This document shows, in pieces, positions 32,779 to 44,499 of a DNA stretch of 64,000 nt; position 1 is the first letter of the stretch; every line of letters begins with the position of its first letter. The stretch spans positions 1,364,001 through 1,428,000 of the forward strand of contig WHUZ01000009.1 of assembly GCA_015179045.1 (NCBI GenBank), read 5' to 3'. A program made the position numbers and the translations under genes. Source of the DNA: Kalaharituber pfeilii (Eukaryota > Ascomycota > Pezizomycetes > Pezizales > Pezizaceae). The notes beneath the pieces are model-generated. The model searched no databases and was not told the DNA's origin. It saw only the letters and a program-made list of their open reading frames with translations.

Positions 32779-33591
32779 CTATTTTCCCACAACCACGTTC
32801 TGTCCAGCAACAACATCCTGCTTCGCAACAATACCTCCATGAGTCAACGCATAATAAATGCAATCAACCACAATCGAAAAACTATCCATCCATCGCTTCT
32901 TATCAGAGCCCATCGTATCAAAAAATATCAGCATCTCTTCACTCTTCTCAAATGATCCACCATCGTATCCAATCATCCGCCAACTCTTTCCCGTTGTAAC
33001 AAAACCATATATTTTACCTCCACCATTATGTTCCCACATATCCTTCATCGATAGAAGGCATTGCTTCATCGCCTGAGCTACACAAGATCTTTTTGACTCC
33101 ACTACAAAGATAAACTTTTCTGCGTCTAGTCCAAGAATAGCTACAATAACAAATTCCTCTGTTCCACCCGTCTCTCCATCAATAGAAATAATCTCTCTCT
33201 CAAACTGTGCCTGTACATTCTCGCGTCCTGTTGTTTCGATATATCGTTCAAATATCGGACTAATGATGGCATAAACCAAATGATTGATACTAGACTCGTT
33301 GACACTCGGATCATCTTCCGTAGGAGTTCCTTAAACAATTATTAGCATTGCCAGTGAACATACTCGGACTACCCAAATACCTGCAATCCGTAAAAAACGC
33401 TTTATCTCCTTATATACCTCTTCTTTCGTCTCATGCAGGTCTACCCATTCAGAGTGCTTTAACATTCTCTGAACCGGTATTTCTTTGAGTTCTTGAAATC
33501 TGATCCCGAGTCTTCTCTGTGCTTGGGCCCAAGTCAAGTTGGAATAAGAAGTATTCCATTTGGTCTTCCGCTTCTTCTGGTTGTCATCCAT
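32779..33591 (-). CDS. Lineage-restricted protein, possible PD-(D/E)xK-like fold
   Basis: Two exons, 33591-33381 and 33329-32779, join in phase (FLRIAG/TPTEDD) to 253 residues. The start is the first ATG (MDDNQKKRK); the frame is open a little further upstream without an ATG. The second exon holds NHLVYAIISPIFERYIETTG, GRENVQAQFEREII, TGGTEEFVIV, FIFVVESKRS, AMKQCLLSMKDM, YGFVTTGKSWRM and a final HGGIV. The block EEF..(18)..FVVESKR resembles the E..ExK strand-loop of restriction-endonuclease-like nucleases. From memory, similar proteins form large, patchily distributed families in fungi with expanded genomes; their function is unknown. A pogo-like element begins 105 bp upstream of the start. 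Confidence 0.6.
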
Positions 33592-33696
33592 TCCTAACCA
33601 CCAATCAGTCTCCAACGCCTTTAACTTTAACAAACCAAACTTGAACCCGAAGGGGACGCAAGATCCTCACCGATAAAAATGCGTTAGATAATCCTA

Positions 33697-34424
33697 CAGT
33701 CAGACCTTGCTATAACGAACACGTAAAATTTGGCCCTTTCTTTTCGTTATAGCAAGGTTTTCGTTATAGAAAATTGTGACAAATTAGTCATGCAACCTTG
33801 GCAGCTGAGTTCAGACTCCTCAACAGCTATTGCAGCACATTTCGTATTGACTTACTAGCATAGGAAATAACCAAATCAAGAAATATTCGAGACTATAAAA
33901 TTAAGCATAAGTGAATCTTGAACTAATAGAATCTGTAACGGACTGCCTTCGGTCCCGACAAGCACTCAGTAATGAGAACAGTCAAGATGTCAACAACTAC
34001 TAACAAGCAGTGAGCAGCAAGTAAATTTGAGAAGCATCAGATTATCTATGCAAGAAAGATAAGAGTTGAAACACCTAAAAGAGACCTTGAATGAGTTTCA
34101 TAGGCATTTTAATGAGTGACATTGTCTTCATGTATAAAATTCTTATAAACATTTAGGCTTTGCTATTCGTCGCAAGGATATAAGAGTAGCTTAGTGGATC
34201 GCCAGGGGTGTTTCTATAGATTTCATTTGCCACTTTTCGTTATAGCAAGAACAATTTGTATGTAGACAGAAATAACTTCCCCTAAATTTTTTTTCGTTTC
34301 GTTATTTGGTGGGATTTCGTTATAGCAAGGAAAGAATAGGTGGAGAGGGAAATCGCCGAGAGCAGTGTGTTCGTTATAGCAAGGTTTTCGCTATAGCGGG
34401 GTTCGCTATAGCAAGGTCTGACTG
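33697..34424. mobile_element. Non-autonomous pogo-like element, 728 bp
   Basis: Ends CAGTCAGACCTTGCTATAAC and GCTATAGCAAGGTCTGACTG are inverted repeats flanked by TA at 33695-33696 and 34425-34426. The motif TTCGTTATAGCAAGG recurs internally at both ends (about 33740, 34235, 34315, 34368, 34388), forming subterminal repeats that could bind a transposase. No transposase frame was found. The fragment at 3691-3831 is a related copy in opposite orientation. Confidence 0.8.
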
Positions 34425-34426
34425 TA

Positions 34427-37400
34427 GATACTGGGAACTTGCTGACTTGAATCTGATCGTATCGTAGCGTAGCGGAGGTGGAGCGGAGGTGGAGCGAAGC
34501 GAGACTGAAGAGAAGTGAAAACAATTAAGAGAAACCTCTCTGCATAAAGGTGGGCGATCCCACCTGCCAAGTCGGGCGGTCATTGCGAGGTGGCGACTGG
34601 GCTCGTAGCGTCTTGACGTGGTCTCGTGTGAAGCCGCTACGGCGCGCACGTGATTGATGTATTATTTTATTTTTCACGTAGCGATGCTATCATAGGAGCT
34701 GAGTTATGAGCTCACGTGATATAAAATACTTGGCGCCTTGGCTGTAGGCATGCATTTTCAAGGCAGCAATCTCTAACCAGAACGGTACATGCGACCGGCA
34801 ATTGTTTCTTCTCTCCATGACAGCGCCTTCCCTGTCGCACTGTTTCATCCAATTCTAAACAAAACGCAAGCACTAAGTCTAGCATACTACGACCAACAGT
34901 ATTGCTTTTGCGGCCAAAGAATTGACAAAACACAAAAAACTCTTGTTATCAAATTTCCTGAGGTCCACCAGAGCCTTGAGGTATTTCATTGGCCCTGTCC
35001 TTTGTGGAAAGTGGGAAATACTTCGAACCTCCAATCAAATCTTGTTCTCATACCCAAATTAAACTGACCCCCTTGCTTATGATCGTTGAGTCCCAGCTTC
35101 AATTAATATATCGGTTGGCTAGCATGGTCAATCATTTAACAGAAGAGTTGAAGTTGTAATTCGCTTAGAAACACCTTGCACAAGGCTATGGAATAGCGAT
35201 TTGTCCACAGGCTGTCTTGTGAGTGCGTGCTGCCGCCCTTAATACATGTGGACGGCGATTAGTTACCCCGGGTGCTAAATTTACTACATTTACAGCCACA
35301 TTGATAATTGGGTATATAGACTTAGGCTACTCATATGCATAGTATTCTGCCTCTTTCGATTTCAAACAGTGGTCACCGATAGCCGTCATGATGAATCAGG
35401 CTTTTATGATAAGATAATAGTACCGCGAGATAAGAAGGGGCCCTGCATACGACTTTTCTGTAAGGCTCATGGACAAGGCGACGTGGCTCTCAGCCGACAT
35501 AAAATACTCACTCATTGTTCTCGTTTTCAGCCCACTCATAGCTATAGACTGCTCCAGGACAATCACTGACTAGCATTTGTTTGCAGCGACGCCTTTTTCT
35601 GTACATACCAGTTAATAGTTTTGATATTCTTGTGTTCAGATAAATATAAATACACAAAATCAAAGGCAAATACAGATTGGATTAGGAATACACGGTCGGT
35701 TCATGAATTCTGATTTGCATACTATCTATAGCACTACAGAAGTGGACTGACTGAGGCCCACATGTTACACAATGACCCAAGCTATGATTACACAAACGAA
35801 ATCTTGCATACCAAAAACGGCAGAGTTACCGGTTTGAGCAGCACCGCCGGCGTTGCATGCATCCCAGTCCACTTATCCAGACACCCACCTGCTCAATAAT
35901 ATGAGCCCACGATACAGTAGAGTACAGTATTCTACACCTGGTAACGCTAGTGTTCCTCACTCCCAGGTGACAGCGCGAGCACAAGACCAAATTGCGCATG
36001 TAAATTGCGGCCTCGTGGGTACAGGGAAATGTTCTACCCATGACATACGTAGAAGATATATGATCTTCTGTCAATAAGGATTAACAAATCTTAAGCGAGC
36101 TTCGGGGATCAGACCCGAGGGGACGGAGAGAAGCACTATATATCCTGTAGAGCGAGATCTGATTACTTTTTTCTGAACGAGTATATTAATACCAAAGTTT
36201 TGGCGATAGGATAAACTTTCTGAACCTCGATTCATGAGCCGAGGAACCCTCTCGGAACCTTGCTTCCGCACGCTTGTGATTATGCAGCAAGACTCGTATG
36301 CGTTGTATTTTCCATTCTATAATTTACTAGTACTAGTACTGATATAGAATCAGGCAAATGTTTATACCAGGGCGCCTAACTGGAGAGCAAATGATTTTGA
36401 TGCCAGAGAAGGTTCTATTCAAGGCAGGTATCGGATCTGGATCATGAATGGCTGCCACAGACTGGGCGCTATTGTCACGGCCGGCAGGTAACAGTACAAA
36501 TAGTGACCACTGGATGCCGTATTGCACTATCGATATGAAACCTTGGCAGGCATGGGCGGCGCAGCAGTTGGTCAGTGCGCAGATCGAGGGGGGATGCGAC
36601 GGGGCAGATGAGGCATTCCGGGCCACGAACGGTTTAGGGGCCGTTTGATTGGCATGGATCCCAGAGACAGGCGGGGGGGGCAGGGCTTCGTCTTTGCGAA
36701 AGCGCCTTACCATACATACGTACTCGTACAGTACTGTGCTCGAGTACTTTACATGCCAGGTGGGCCGTCGTATGCATGCGCACGGCTGCCTGTCCCGCGC
36801 GCAGAGCAGAATGGCCAGGGCATTGCATCAGAGGTGGCATCCAGCATGTTAGGCAGTGGATGCAATGTAATATGCATCAGGTATCTCATGCACGCCTGGG
36901 GACGAGGCTAATGTGATATGCGAGTCGAACCATCCGCTCGTTCTGCCTGCGAGCGCTTCATCGGTAGCCTCGTCCCCAGCTTCATCGGCGGCCCCGCACC
37001 ACGTCCGCCGCCCCGCCCGTCCCCCAAGGACGTGCTAGTACGCACGCTTACGCTCTAATGTGCTGACCGCTATTGTGGGGTCGTCGCTGATGCCGAACGC
37101 AGCCTGTCCTCTGCTCGGAGCAGCTGCTCGCCGGCAATATACCACCCCCCGCGCTGGTCGCTTGGCTCAGCTTCCTCCCGTATGCCCGATATGCAAGCTC
37201 CCTCCCTCCCTCCCTCCCTCCCCCCTCCCCCTCCGTCATCCAGACAGACAGCGCTTCTGGTTCGGCCGCTTCCCCCGCTCCTCGCGTCTGAATTCCACGG
37301 CTTCTGCCGATTTGCGAATTATCGCAATATTGGTTGCACAGCGTTGCACCTGGGCTTCGCCCGCTAGTCTGCGGATCGCAAGCATGGCCACCTTCATTTG

Positions 37401-37926
37401 CAGGGTATCCAAAGCACAATAGCTTTGTCAAGCAGAGCAGAGCGAGTGTCCCTCTCAATTCCGCTGTGCAGCGGGTCTTTTGTCCCATATATACCCCCCC
37501 CCACCGATTGTCTTGCCATGCATGCTCTGTATTGGCTCGGGCTCGTCGACTGCATAGACGTTGCCCAGAGCTGCTCAGATAATTGGTCCCTCCTCCAAAT
37601 TATTGCAGTGCGCCCTAAGGCCCGATACAAGGACGCTGTTCGGACGGCAGCTGTCCCGCACCATTCTCCATTGCATCAGCTGGCCCTCCTCCCTTGCACA
37701 GAGCGCTTTCCCCAGTCGAGAAGGATCGACTCATTCCGCATACGGCAGCCCTCTCTTTATATATGACCTGACCTGCCCCCTCCGCCAGCCCCCGTTCTCG
37801 GACTTTGCTGCTCTGGTCTTGTTCTCGCTACTTCCTGACCGTTAGAAAATTGAACGGAAGGACGAGCCTGCTAAACAGCATCAAAGTAATAAACATCTTT
37901 CACCCGACAATGAAGCGGTCCTAACG
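34427..37926. other. Intergenic, no supported gene
   Basis: A long non-genic stretch. From 36.9 kb it becomes GC-rich and pyrimidine-rich, with a (CCCT)n tract at about 37200-37222, probably the promoter and leader of the SAT4-type gene. TATA-like ATATATA occurs near 37487 and 37757. Open frames (e.g. 34789-35067, 37048-37488) have no recognisable domain. Confidence 0.4.
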
Positions 37927-40035
37927 ATGGGGATTGACATTGACGCCGTCTTACGGAGCAGCGAATATGGTCTGGCATACGCTGACATGCCGCTTGGGTC
38001 CGATCCAATTTTCTTTGGTATCCTCAGCAACTACCTTGCAGGTCAATTAGAAACCTTTGGTCGGGACTTTGTTCCCCCCACTGGCTCTCCTGGATATGTG
38101 CCACCAAACAGAGGAACGTGTGTGGTGATACTCGGGCTGACTGGCCTGGCTCTAGCAGTTTGTGTGGTGGCCATAAGATTGGGTTTGAGGAGTTTAAGGG
38201 CCGCAGGAGGCAGAGTTAGGAGAATAAGTGCGGATGACGTTTTTCTGAACAAGAAAGGGAAGCGGTGGGAATGGGAGGGGGAAGGGAATGGGAGTGGTGG
38301 AAACCATGGAAAAAATGGGGGTTTAGGTTTGGAAAGATCGGTTATGATGATTGGACTATCGTAGTTGCTTTGGTATGTCTTCCTTCTCTAGGAATAAAAT
38401 CGATAATTAGGGGTTTTAACATGATATTAGATTTTTCTGGCAGGCTACACCACTCTCAATATTCTAGGTGCGACTCATGGCGGCATGGGAAAGCATGTCT
38501 ACGACGTCTCCCTCAATTCCATCAGATATCTGATGAAGCTTAATTTTGCACACACAATTGTATATCTTACCCTTTCGTTCTTCATCAAACTGTCCATTCT
38601 GCTGTTCTACCTAAATCTCTTCCCAACATCATTCAACAAAATGCGGTGGGCCATCTACTGCCTTATTGCATTTTTCTTCGTTTATACCATCATCGGGATT
38701 TGTATCATCTCCTTCGTCTGCAAGCCCGTTCAAGCGTTCTGGAAATTGGAATTACGAGGTTTCGACAACTGCCCCAGCCAGGAAGAGCTCGAGAGGAGGT
38801 ACAATAGTGTTCTTGCTATTCATGTTGCCGGGGACTTCGTGGTGCTGTCTCTTCCGATCAAGCTTGTGATGGGGCTTCGGTTGCCAAAGCGGCAAAAGGC
38901 TATATTGGTGTGTCTTTTTGGAGCAGGTGGGTTGGCATGCATTGCGTCGATATTGAGATTAATTTACTTCCCACGCATCAATTCCTCTCTTGATGTTACA
39001 TGGAACGTAACAGAGATCGCATTGTGGGGACAAGTGGAGGCATGTACAGCGGTAATTTGTGCTAGTATTCCATCTTTGAAACCATTATTTTCATCGCTGA
39101 ACCGAAAACGAAAGCATCACGATTCAACCTCGCGTTCGGAGGCGGCAATATCTGGAGCGTCAACTGGTTACCCCGCTATGAGTGGACACTCGAGGAATGG
39201 AAGCAACGTCAGTGCAATCAGCTTCAACCCAAGCAAGGAGAAGCGAGTGAGCTTTACTCCGAGTGAAGGTGCGAGTAGAAAGGTTTCTACTGCAGGAGTC
39301 GGGAGTAGTGCTAGTACCCTGAGGAGGAGTAGGGATCCGTATGAGCCGACTTTGGAAGAAATTGATAATATGAAAATCTTTCTTGATGATGAGGCTGAAG
39401 GAAAAGCGACAGCGACACAGTCAGTTACAGCGCCCGAGAGAGCTCATGTTGGCAACTCGCGGCAACACAATCTACGGCGTGGAATCTTTCCTTCATACAA
39501 TTTAAGAGAATACGACGACCAGGACGTATCTTCCGTAACTTCTACAACGACATCAACTACCAAGACGAGCTACTGCTCAACTCCTCTTGACTGGGGCTCC
39601 CCAACCTCAACACGAAAAATGTCAATTCCCCAGGAAAATTACTTACAACTCCCGCCCGCGCAGCGCCAGCGCCCACAGATATATCCCTTACGAACAGAAT
39701 CCACCCCTCCTACATCCGAGACCAAAAACACCCATCCACCATCACCACGGAGCTCATCACCTGAGACCATCCGTGCAGCATCCCCTGACGCATCACAATC
39801 ATCCATAATCCCGGCTCCCAACAATACGAAGCCCCTACCGTCATTGCCGTGTGAGAAGTACGTGTACACACGCTACTCTCCGGGCAAGGAAGACGGTACA
39901 GGTGCGACGTCTCCGCCGCGTCCATATTATTCACCATACTCGTCGGTATCGTATGAACCATGTACATCAGAGTCGCAGTGGGAATTGGGGGGGAGTGCGC
40001 GAGGTGTATTAGCGAGCCACAGCCCGAGACGGTAG
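37927..40035 (+). CDS. SAT4/PTH11-like fungal rhodopsin-domain membrane protein
   Basis: Multipass plasma-membrane-type protein of the fungal SAT4 (PTH11-related) family; members are thought to be sensors but the ligand is unknown. TM1 is TCVVILGLTGLALAVCVVAI (about 63-82). The hallmark GYDDWTIVVAL precedes the 58-nt intron 38373-38430 (GTATGT..TTAG), then AGYTTLNILGATHGGMGKHV and five further hydrophobic helices to about 39060, with conserved cysteines. A Ser/Thr/Pro-rich cytosolic tail of about 300 residues follows. The first exon ends in a different frame from GYDDW. Either a 62-nt purine-rich intron 38265-38326 (weak donor GTGGGA; gives 662 residues, phases match) or a single missing base in a G-run near 38274-38322 (683 residues) resolves it. 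The tail is poorly conserved in this family. Confidence 0.82.
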
Positions 40036-41818
40036 TGGATAAAACGTGGGGGGGGTGGCATTCGAGAGACAGGACAGATTTAGTTTGAGAAACATATACA
40101 TGATTAAATTGGGTCATTATATGGGTTGAACTTAATTTTGCGTATCTACTGCAAATAGCCTTTTTCTGAACTTATTACCTTCGTTCTTTTCATCTCGTTG
40201 TAATCTTACTTTCGTTGGCCTTTTCCTTATTCCTCCTCATCATATGTTTTTCATACAGGCGTTTTGAATTTTGGCTATGGAGGAATGCACAAGCAACAGA
40301 ATCCATGGATACATATAGATTCTGCGTTTTTGCAATTTCCTACTCATTTGTTGGTTTTCTTTTTTTGGTATGGAGTGTGGGGTTATTATGCATGGAGGTT
40401 TTTTTTTTATTTTTATTAATCACTTTCTCTTTTTTCTTTTATATATATCCTTCATTTTCTTCAGCTTTCTTATGAGGTTCGGAATATCATGGATCTTCTC
40501 TTTGGGTTTTCTATATATTTATCTTGGTTTGGTTGGTTGGTTGGTAGTTGGTTTTCTTGAAGTAAAAAATCTGTTCTCGGTGCCCAGGAGTAAAAATACC
40601 TGTGATTAGGTCAAACTTCTAATAAAGGGGGGTGAGAGGTAGGGGCTTAACTTGAGTGGAATGGACTTGAGGGGGGCGGGATGTTCATGGCGGAATGATA
40701 TTAGGTCTATACTGTACATATTCACTGGTTGAAGGTATGAAAAGCTTGGCTACCGTCAATGAATATACCAAATACTGGGAGGCATGGCCGATGGTCCAGT
40801 TAGTAATGCAACTAATATTCGTCATAATCAAATTGGGTGCATGTATGTATGTATACTAATAGTACCTTACAGCCTCCTCTCCGCCTGCAACAAGGCCGCG
40901 GAGTCAAGTTCGTGAGCTTTAGAAATTGGCCTAGTACAGTGCTACTTGCATACAGGTACATAGATGTGCATATTGAAACGCTTGTGCTACGGTCGATCGG
41001 TCCTAGGTCTGGCGGGATGTTTGACTTCTGTATATATATTATTTTTAGTATACTGCATACATATGTGATAGAGGAGTAAGGAGGAGTGTGGAGGAGGAGG
41101 AAGTGGTGGTGATGGTGGTGGGAGCTGAAGAGAGACATGAAGGCTTGCAGCCTTCATGTTGTGTATGGATCTTGAGAGCCGGGCGGTTGGTAATTGGGAG
41201 CTGTGGTGTTGTGGAGTGATTAGGGTCAATTTTACCAAATTAAGTTATTGGGCGAAAACGGGCAGTTGTGCTGACGCAAGCGCGCCAAGTTTTATGATTG
41301 TAACGGGAGTGTCAACGATAAGTTTGATACCTAACCGGGACAACATAAAAATGCCAAGCTTTAAGCGAAGAGTACAAGGTTTGTGTTACTAGAGCGTTGC
41401 AAAAAAGCATACCTTAACATATCATACTGCATCTCGAGCCACTGACTCTTGATATAGACCACGTTGGCCCTTTCAACTTACGCCTAGTATATAAATACAT
41501 ATATCAGCGTGGATGATTATCCAGAGTACTTATATAGCTACTGCACTGTGCTACCTCTACCAGTCTTTATTAGGGATACGTTATATGCTACATGACCATG
41601 AAAGTTTCTTGTATGTTGGTATGCTGGTCGTGGTAAATAGAGAATATACAATATCACCCAAGATAAAGGGAAGTAAATGGCGGTATAACAACTTACACAG
41701 GTACAGTTCATATCCTCACTCTAAAGATACTTCATTATATTAATATAACCACAAAACTGCTGGAGAGAGAGATAGAAGCGCAAGGAAGAGAGGAAGGGAA
41801 CGTAGGCGCATCCAACAA

Positions 41819-41850
<32 letters not shown>

Positions 41851-42945
41851 AAAAAGAAAAGAAAGGTGCCTATAATATTATAATTTTGGCCCTACAAACA
41901 GTATAAGCAAAGAAGAATATCATAACAAACACTCTGTTTGAAAATTATATATATCACGGACTGCCGGATATGGAAAAACGGAAACCTAAGAGCCAATACC
42001 AATTGGCGTAAGCAAGCCTCTGATATATATTTATAGTTATGTTTATGTTTTTTTTTTGTTTTTTTTTTCGTTTCTCGTTCTATACCCGATATATAAAGTA
42101 AGTCAAAAATGTTTATCAACACGAACCGCCGTTTACGGGAGGAAAAAAAAAACGGAGAGAAAAAAAGAAAGATTGGTGACCAATAATACCTAACCTGCTT
42201 GCAGTGCACACACGGTGCAAGCAAGCGCTGTGCCCCTCCCCCTTCGGATATTTATATTTATATCAATATCTATAATTATATTATTTACTTTTTTTTTTTT
42301 TTCCCGGTGAACAAAGTTTCAATGGCAATTTCACCTATTTTGTCAGCTGGCTCCGTTGCATATTCCCCAAATGAAAATGACGTCATCGATTCCTACCATA
42401 TCAAAAACGATTTGATGCCGAGACTTCCGGTATGCCCCTCTTCTCCAAATGGACGATGCAAAAACCAAGATTCCTGAAAAAAAAGCCATAAATTTAGAAG
42501 CAGGATTCTACTTTGGCAACGGCAACAGATCCTAGCTATAGAACCTGCAGATCTAGTACTTGATTGTGCACTCGGTGCTAGACCCTACCAATTCCGCTCA
42601 GAAAAGCAGCGAGCTAACCAGGGACTACAATGCTAAAGTATTGGCTATTGAAAGCTATGATGTCGATGATCATAGAATCAAGGTACAGGTTCGGGGAGTA
42701 TTGTAGATGGGCAGCGACGTTTACTCCGTGTAGGAACGGGACTCAGTGCACGACAATCCTCTCAGATGTCCAGCACGAATTCGTTTAACCACATCCCGCT
42801 TCCGCGTATCCAAACCCACCGCATGATCAATCACCCACATCCCTCAAAGCATCATAACAACAACTAACCACTACAGCTAATAGTCGCACACACTACTCAT
42901 ACTCCGTGTGCAGCACAGCCACCGCCCTCCCTTCATCAGCCAACC
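40036..42945. other. Intergenic, no supported gene
   Basis: AT-rich sequence with long poly(A)/poly(T) tracts (41818-41857, 42050-42070, 42290-42302) and a (GGT/GAT)n tract near 41103-41120. Small frames (e.g. 40215-40475) are T-rich and have no features. From 42.75 kb the sequence becomes C-rich, marking the hydroxylase promoter. Confidence 0.4.
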
Positions 42946-43959
42946 ATGCTTTCCTCCATCCTCTCCCTCCCCGCCATCCCTTTCCTCCTCCTCATCCGCC
43001 CCCAAAACAGCATCTCCACCTCCCTCAACCTCCTCTTTTTCCAGCTCACGTGGTCGACACTCATCCTTTCTCACTCTCCACTTGTCATCGAAATATTTGG
43101 TACAATTCTAGTGCGCGCATTATTCTTCCTTCTTCCCGTTCTCTTGTTCGTGTTTCTTGAAGCCGCGTTCCCGGGTGTCGTCGCAGAGTGGAAGGGCCCC
43201 AAGGCACGTAACGGGCGGGATGGCAGTGATATGAAGCAGATATCTAGGGTCGCAGCATGGGCGGCGGTGAACGTGGTTCTTGCGACTCTGGCCCAAGCAG
43301 GCATAGAGTCCCTTTTTGTCCAAGCATTGCATTGGAAAAGCGCGATTAAGATCGCAAAGACGCTGCCTGGGCCTGCGGGCGCAGCGTGGGATTTGTTAAG
43401 AGTGGAGGCAGGACGGGAGATATTGACGTATATGGTGCATCGGTATTTGCTCCATAAGCGCGGAGGGGTGTTGGAAAGGGCGCATAAGTCCTGGGCGCAT
43501 TCACATCCTCCGGGGGGGTCGATGAGGGCGTACTATGATCAGCCCTTGGCATATCTTCTGGGAAGATGGATGCCGATGTACCTGCCATCTGCCTTCCTCC
43601 GCGTCCATGCCTTGACCTTCTTTGTCCACACGGCCTTCGTAGCGTTCTGTGATGCAATGAGTTACTCTGGCTACGTCAGGGCTCCGACGGGATGGTTACC
43701 GTTCGGGTTCGTGATAGGGTGGTTGGTAAGGAGAACGGAGGGCCATTACGAGGGAAGTGGGAAAAACGGGTTTGGAGTTTGGGGGGTGATGGATTGGATG
43801 CTGGGGACGAGGATGGAGGCAGGGGCCGAAGAGTTCCTGAGGGGGAAGGTGGAGAGGGGGAAGGAGCAGCTTGTGGACGGGTGGGGGCAGGGTCTGGGCG
43901 GCGGGACCGCGAAGGGGAATGGAAAGGCGGACGGGGAGGGAAAGAGGAGGAGGAGTTGA
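42946..43959 (+). CDS. Fatty acid hydroxylase superfamily protein
   Basis: A single exon of 337 residues. The hydrophobic N-terminal half has several predicted membrane spans (about 5-70 and 100-125). Di-iron histidine motifs are visible: HRYLLH (HX4H, about 166), then HKSWAHSHPP (HxxxxHxH, about 179-187), and EGHYEGSGKNGFGVWGVMDW near 266-284. These match the membrane-bound hydroxylase/desaturase superfamily that includes C-5 and C-4 sterol enzymes and the alkane/fatty-acid hydroxylases. The short histidine spacing differs slightly from ERG3 and ERG25, so the substrate is not assigned. The C-terminal 40 residues are Gly/Lys-rich. It lies 540 bp upstream of the EBP-like gene on the same strand. 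Confidence 0.85.
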   Translation: MLSSILSLPAIPFLLLIRPQNSISTSLNLLFFQLTWSTLILSHSPLVIEIFGTILVRALFFLLPVLLFVFLEAAFPGVVAEWKGPKARNGRDGSDMKQISRVAAWAAVNVVLATLAQAGIESLFVQALHWKSAIKIAKTLPGPAGAAWDLLRVEAGREILTYMVHRYLLHKRGGVLERAHKSWAHSHPPGGSMRAYYDQPLAYLLGRWMPMYLPSAFLRVHALTFFVHTAFVAFCDAMSYSGYVRAPTGWLPFGFVIGWLVRRTEGHYEGSGKNGFGVWGVMDWMLGTRMEAGAEEFLRGKVERGKEQLVDGWGQGLGGGTAKGNGKADGEGKRRRS

Positions 43960-44499
43960 TCGGTTAGGGAGCGGCATTTGCGTCTCTTTTTGTGTTTATG
44001 CAGGTAACATACGATGTATCATGCACTGTTTGAGATATATCCGTTAGTTGTTCTCGTGCCCAGACTATTATCCGTTAGTCCTTTATGCGCTGCCGTAATG
44101 GCTTCCCATGAGGTACGGGTAAAGCTTAAGCATTACATGCAGCATCAAAAGAGGTATTTGCATATTAGCATACGCGTAATAACAAATACTTGCATCGTTC
44201 AAGCGATCGCCATGAAACGCACCTCACGGTGAGGCCCCCCTCATGGCTTGGTCATGAGACTCCCTCATGGTAATGGAGAAGCAAATTTCACGTTTTGCCT
44301 GCTTCGTGATCTGCAGCCCGTAGTCAACGCTGATCCTTGCTGTTCCCATAAAGAAAGCTACTGGTGCATAAGCGCTGGCCCCCACGATGAAATTCCCCAC
44401 TGTCCTTCATCTCGCTCAAATTCGCTTTTCTTCCCCGAAACACCAACTGGAATTGCCCAACGTTAAGGTAGCAGTACTTAACCATAATTCAACGTTAAC
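43960..44499. other. Intergenic between hydroxylase and EBP-like genes
   Basis: No gene is seen. The repeated motif CCATGAGG/CCTCATGG around 44105-44270 (e.g. CCTCACGGTGAGG at 44222-44234, CTCATGGCTTGGTCATGAG) gives several short palindromes upstream of the EBP-like start. Confidence 0.4.

Noticed and set aside
37182..37230. (CCCT)n tract as a CRISPR-like or telomeric repeat
   Set aside because: It is a simple pyrimidine microsatellite in a promoter; no spacers and no TTAGGG arrays are present anywhere in the window.
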